Source: Citrus sinensis (taxonomy: Eukaryota > Streptophyta > Magnoliopsida > Sapindales > Rutaceae). From it: a DNA stretch of 64,000 nucleotides. The notes beneath the pieces are model-generated. The model was not told where the DNA came from. It searched no databases and saw only the letters and a list, made by a program, of their open reading frames with translations. A program made the position numbers and the translations under genes. How positions within the stretch are numbered: the first letter of the stretch is position 1; the number at the start of each line of letters is the position of its first letter. This document shows, one piece after another, positions 60,261 through 64,000 of this stretch. Where the stretch lies: contig NC_068564.1 in assembly GCF_022201045.2 (NCBI RefSeq), positions 29,231,001 to 29,295,000 of the forward strand, given 5' to 3'.

Positions 60261-63131
60261 TCATGCGTTCTCAAAGCCATATATTCGGAAAACACCTGAA
60301 ACAAGAAATACAAATTAGAACAATATAAAAGCAAACTTAATGAACAATCTCAAAAATTTACCTTCATCAGCCTGATATTTATTCTTGTCATCCCCTGCAT
60401 ATGCAAGTAGATTGTATTTTGGATTCCATTCAACACTATTCATTGCAGCTCGACATGGAATTTGATGCACTGTTCGTCCGGTGTGAACATTTGACTAATT
60501 CACACAGCAGGAATTGGCACAAAGACATTGCATGAGCAAATAAAAAGATTATGGAAAAAAGATAGATCAAATAGGACAGACAATGATAACCAAATAACAA
60601 TTCACTGGTCTGAGTCAGAAAGTGAGTCCAATCATCAACCTTCCTTCAGTCCAAAGGGTTATCCCTTTCTCAGGGAAAAACATTTCCTAGAAAATGGAAA
60701 ACGAAAATGACAAAGTTTGAGGGCACATACTATATCTATAAATAAGTCTTCGCTGGCAGAAGCAATATAATCTCCTGTATGACTGAAGCTAATTGTCCTG
60801 ACAGGCCACCTGAGAAAATACAAACAGAACATTTAATAGAAACTTATCATTTAAACATCATCGAAACTTACAGAAAGAACATTTTAAACAGTTTATCGTA
60901 GAAACAAGCACAAAATGTTAGGTAATATGCAATTATCATAAACACTTACTCGAGTTTGGTAAACGTTCGTACACAGAGCATCTCTGAGATATCCCAAAGG
61001 CTGACTAAGGAATCGGCACTTCCAACAGCAAAATATCTGCCGTGACACAGAGAATTAGTTGCATGAGTTACAGACTACACTTTCAATAAGTTGATCCACA
61101 ATTGACATGTGAATAGCTTGAAAAGGTCAAAACAGCTTTCAAACACCTTCCCATTGGATCAATAGCAATGCAATAGCAACCAGCTGTATGAGCCACAACA
61201 GTGTCAAGTGGACGAAGAGAAGGGTATGTTAGTACTTCAACAGTACCTGAGAAGAACAATGCACAATCAACACATATAAAATCAATAATCTAGTGAAAGC
61301 ATGACTATATTCAATTTAACTTAAAATAAGCATTTTCCAGCATTTAGAGTGAAGCTTCAATCCAACAGTTACTTCTCACCATTTCCAGTTGTCAAAAAGA
61401 ACATTTCCCCTGTCATGTTCCAAGCAATCTCATTTACCTGGAAAATATAGTAAGTAGGGAAAAAATTCAAGAAGCAATCGATAAATGGATAAGATGAACA
61501 CAAATACATGCTTAAGGCATCACACAAAAGTAGGTAAGATGGTTCACAAGGATTATAATTTGCCTTTTCTTTTGTAAAAACTCAAGTGTCAAAGTTTAAT
61601 CTTTTTCGAGGTGTGTTTCAACTTGGCTTTCTTCCCCCTTGCCTTGAAGGAAGACTCACAGGTCACAGCATAAGCCACAGAAGTAGACATAGTTAGAATA
61701 AACTTTCGTCTGGTCTAAAGAGTACCTCATAACCAAATTTGCGCCTATGAATTGGCTTGAATTTCCGAACGTCCAATATTGTTAATTCATCATCCTGCAA
61801 TAAGTAACAAAACAGACAGCCAAATGATTCAGTGGACACCGATGACCCCCCTATTACTTGATTATACTACGGCTTTGAATGCAAATATTTTGGAGAGAAA
61901 ACCTCAAATTTTTGCCAAGAGATAGAGGACTGTAAGACATACCCTATTGCCAACAGCAATGTGTGTCCCGTCAGGTTTGTAAGTGATGTTGATGTTCTCA
62001 CCACTGAGTTCTGCCTGCTGGGAGCATTTTCCACCTGAACAGCACAAAGGAAACATACTGACAAATTACTAGTATTCCAACTAATTATCCTTTCTTTAAG
62101 CAGCTCTTATAGGGAACGTTCTACTGAACAGTCATCAATTAACTTTCATAGGTGATATCTACAAAAAACAGATCATTCAAACTCAGCTTCTTAAATACAA
62201 AGCATAATTCACTGGCAACTAAAACTTATCATTACCATGAAGATAAAACTTTCTTTGATCACTTACAGGACTAACCACTCAATTCATTAGCATCACCTTT
62301 TTTAATTTTTCCAACTAAAGAAGTTAAGAAGTCAATTTAGGAATGCATTCACTTACTTCGAGCATCCCATAAACGCACGGTCTTGTCACCTGATGCTGTA
62401 GCAATTAGATCAGCATGTTTAGGGTCCCAACATAGCTGATCCACACTATCTGCATGCCCCCTCAATTCAATATCTTTCACCTTTCCCTGCAACAAACACA
62501 TCGAAAACGTCAATAACAATGACAAAAATCCATATACCCTAAATCAATATCCACACATCCAAATTGAAGAACTTACGGCAATGCATATTCAATTTAGTCT
62601 AAATTCACTAAGTTTCAATGTTCCTCCAGTGCATATCAAAACTTTGATATAAAAAATAATAATAATAATAATAACAAGACAGGAAAGCAACCGTATTTAA
62701 CTCAAAACAATCCTCAAAATTTATAAAATTTAACTGCTTACTCAATTACTCCATCTAGCTGAAACACCCCCCCCCCCCCCCGCCCCCCGCCAAAAAAAAA
62801 AAAAACCCATTGCACTATCAACCAAAAGGCATATTATAAAAACGAGAAATTTTACATGACCATGGGGCTCAATGTGCCAAACTCGAGCAGTTTGATCGAC
62901 CGAACCCGACGCAAGCTTCGTGCCCGTGCAATTCCAAGCCACCGAGTGTACCTTTCAGTAACTCCCACAATTAAACAAGATTAAAAAGATTGTTTTTAAA
63001 CGAAAAAAAAAAAAACTTCAATTTATTTGAGAGAGAAAATCAAAGCAAATAATTTGAAGAGAAACCTTTTTCTTGTGACCAGTGTACTCTCTGCTGTGGA
63101 GGTTTTTGAAGGGTATAGAGCTTTCTCCCAT
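60261..63131 (-). CDS. THO3: THO complex subunit 3 (THO3/TEX1), WD40 protein
   Basis: Component of the nuclear THO/TREX complex that couples transcription to mRNA export; in plants TEX1 is also linked to trans-acting siRNA production. The minus-strand start reads MGESSIPFKNLHSREYTGHK (63131) and the end GVFRIYGFENA-stop (60261). Exons in between give WD-repeat segments: VHSVAWNCTGTKLASGSVDQ, WDPKHADLIATASGDKTVRL, SGENINITYKPDG, FKPIHRRKFGYE, NEIAWNMTGEMFFLTTGNG, GCYCIAIDPMGRYFAVGSAD, ISFSHTGDYIASASEDLFID and MNSVEWNPKYNLLAYAGDDK. This fits a seven-blade propeller of about 315 residues, the usual THO3 length. The intron between about 62480 and 62850 contains a 15-base C run. Exon borders were not all fixed to the base. 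Confidence 0.93.
62767..62791. repeat. C-rich run in THO3 intron
   Basis: About fifteen C, then CGCCCCCCGCC, then a run of A. On the transcribed sense strand this is a T run followed by a G-rich tract inside an intron. It is simple sequence and a likely site of length polymorphism or sequencing uncertainty. Confidence 0.9.
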
Positions 63132-64000
63132 CTTCTGCGACTCCGATTGATGATTTTCGCGGAAATCCAGCGAAAAACAAATAAGTAAAGACGAAAGTCA
63201 ATGGCTGATGCAGAGACCTTGAGATGGACGTTAGGTAATTATGCGGCAAAACGGAATAAGATGAACTCGCCTGCACTAGAATATATGGTAACTCGCTTTT
63301 TATTTTTGAGGAATAATAAATTTGGGTTTTCGGTATCGTTATATTTTCTAGTATTCACATTTGTTACTCGATTAGATTGATTAGGATAAGATATGATTGG
63401 ACTAAATTTTTTTTTTTTTTTTTACTGTGTCTTGTGTAGTATGGATTATGGAAATAAACTCGAAAAAAAAATAAATAAATAAATATGGCATACTCATGAC
63501 TACTTCATTTATAATAATTTATAGAAAGGATTATTATAAATTCAGAAAATAGATAATGCAGAGTAAGAATTCTACTTCATAGTAAAAATGTATGACTTGT
63601 GGTCTATACATTTATCAGGTAGATTGACATCTCATATAATAATAAAATTATGTATGATAAACCATTTAATACTTTAAAATATGGATGATATGCTGGGATA
63701 ATCCTACTCCAGAATTATAACTGTATGAAATTTCATTTATAAATTCATCAATTAAATTTAGATGTTTCTATTTAATATTTTAATTGTTTGATAAATAGCG
63801 AAGGTAATCAAATATCTAAATTTTCGTTATAATATACATTGGCGATAAGTTATCTTAGTTGGTAACTCATTTTATTTGCACCAAGCATGATTTGTAAGCA
63901 GAATTCAATGTCAAGCTTTTTATCCTTGAGCCAAATGCATCCATTGTGGTGGACTAAGGGTGCATTTGGGATTGAAGTGCCGCAATTTTTAAGTTATAAT
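63132..64000. other. THO3 upstream region, right edge of window
   Basis: AT-rich sequence with no gene seen. It begins with the presumed leader and promoter of the minus-strand THO3 gene; no clear TATA box was chosen. A T run lies near 63407-63423 and an AAAT run near 63465-63484. Confidence 0.55.

Overview
This window is nuclear DNA of a flowering plant. Genes are split by AT-rich introns with GT..AG borders, intergenic DNA is AT-rich and carries plant-type transposons, and most of the genes are land-plant or plant-specific families (AAP permeases, R2R3-MYB, raffinose-synthase-like GH36, CAX exchanger). The protein flavour suggests a eudicot, possibly Citrus-like; that genus guess comes from memory of similar proteins and is weak.

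Layout. 1-12.4 kb holds no intact gene. It is a transposon-rich upstream region with a hAT-type element (6334-7145), a tRNA-derived SINE (7354-7646), two Mutator-type MITEs with 9-bp target duplications (8510-9045, 9246-9447) and a 2.4-kb Pack-MULE-like element (10040-12408). The last carries an F-box/LRR gene fragment and a 15-copy palindromic satellite, and ends about 80 bp from the RFS1 TATA box. 12.6-29 kb holds four plus-strand genes: an RFS1/SIP1-type raffinose synthase-like protein (12 exons, 758 codons), COX15 heme A synthase (7 exons, 453 codons), an oleosin-like gene with an apparent one-base frameshift, and a CAX2-type vacuolar cation/H+ exchanger (12 exons). 29.9-41.3 kb is a tandem cluster of three AAP7-like amino acid permeases: a 5'-only remnant, a complete gene that needs a GC-AG intron, and a complete gene. 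A retrotransposon LTR lies between the first two. 42.4-43.6 kb is a MYB80-type R2R3-MYB gene. It is convergent, with only about 170 bp between the stop codons, with a 12.7-kb minus-strand gene for the proteasome activator PA200/PSME4. 58.3-59.0 kb is an intronless gene for an unassigned three-helix membrane protein, followed by short tandem duplications. 60.3-63.1 kb is a minus-strand WD40 gene for THO complex subunit THO3/TEX1.

The genes do not form a pathway and are an ordinary plant neighbourhood. By family they cover raffinose-series sugar metabolism, respiratory assembly, oil bodies, vacuolar ion exchange, amino acid import, tapetum/pollen regulation, nuclear proteasome activation and mRNA export. 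The most unusual content is the mobile DNA: the Pack-MULE-like element with its palindromic satellite and captured F-box/LRR fragment, placed against the RFS1 promoter. Exon borders were read by eye from splice signals, reading phase and family similarity. Exon sums that are multiples of three (2277, 1362, 1371, 1374, 1392 and 972 nt) support the six plus-strand spliced models.
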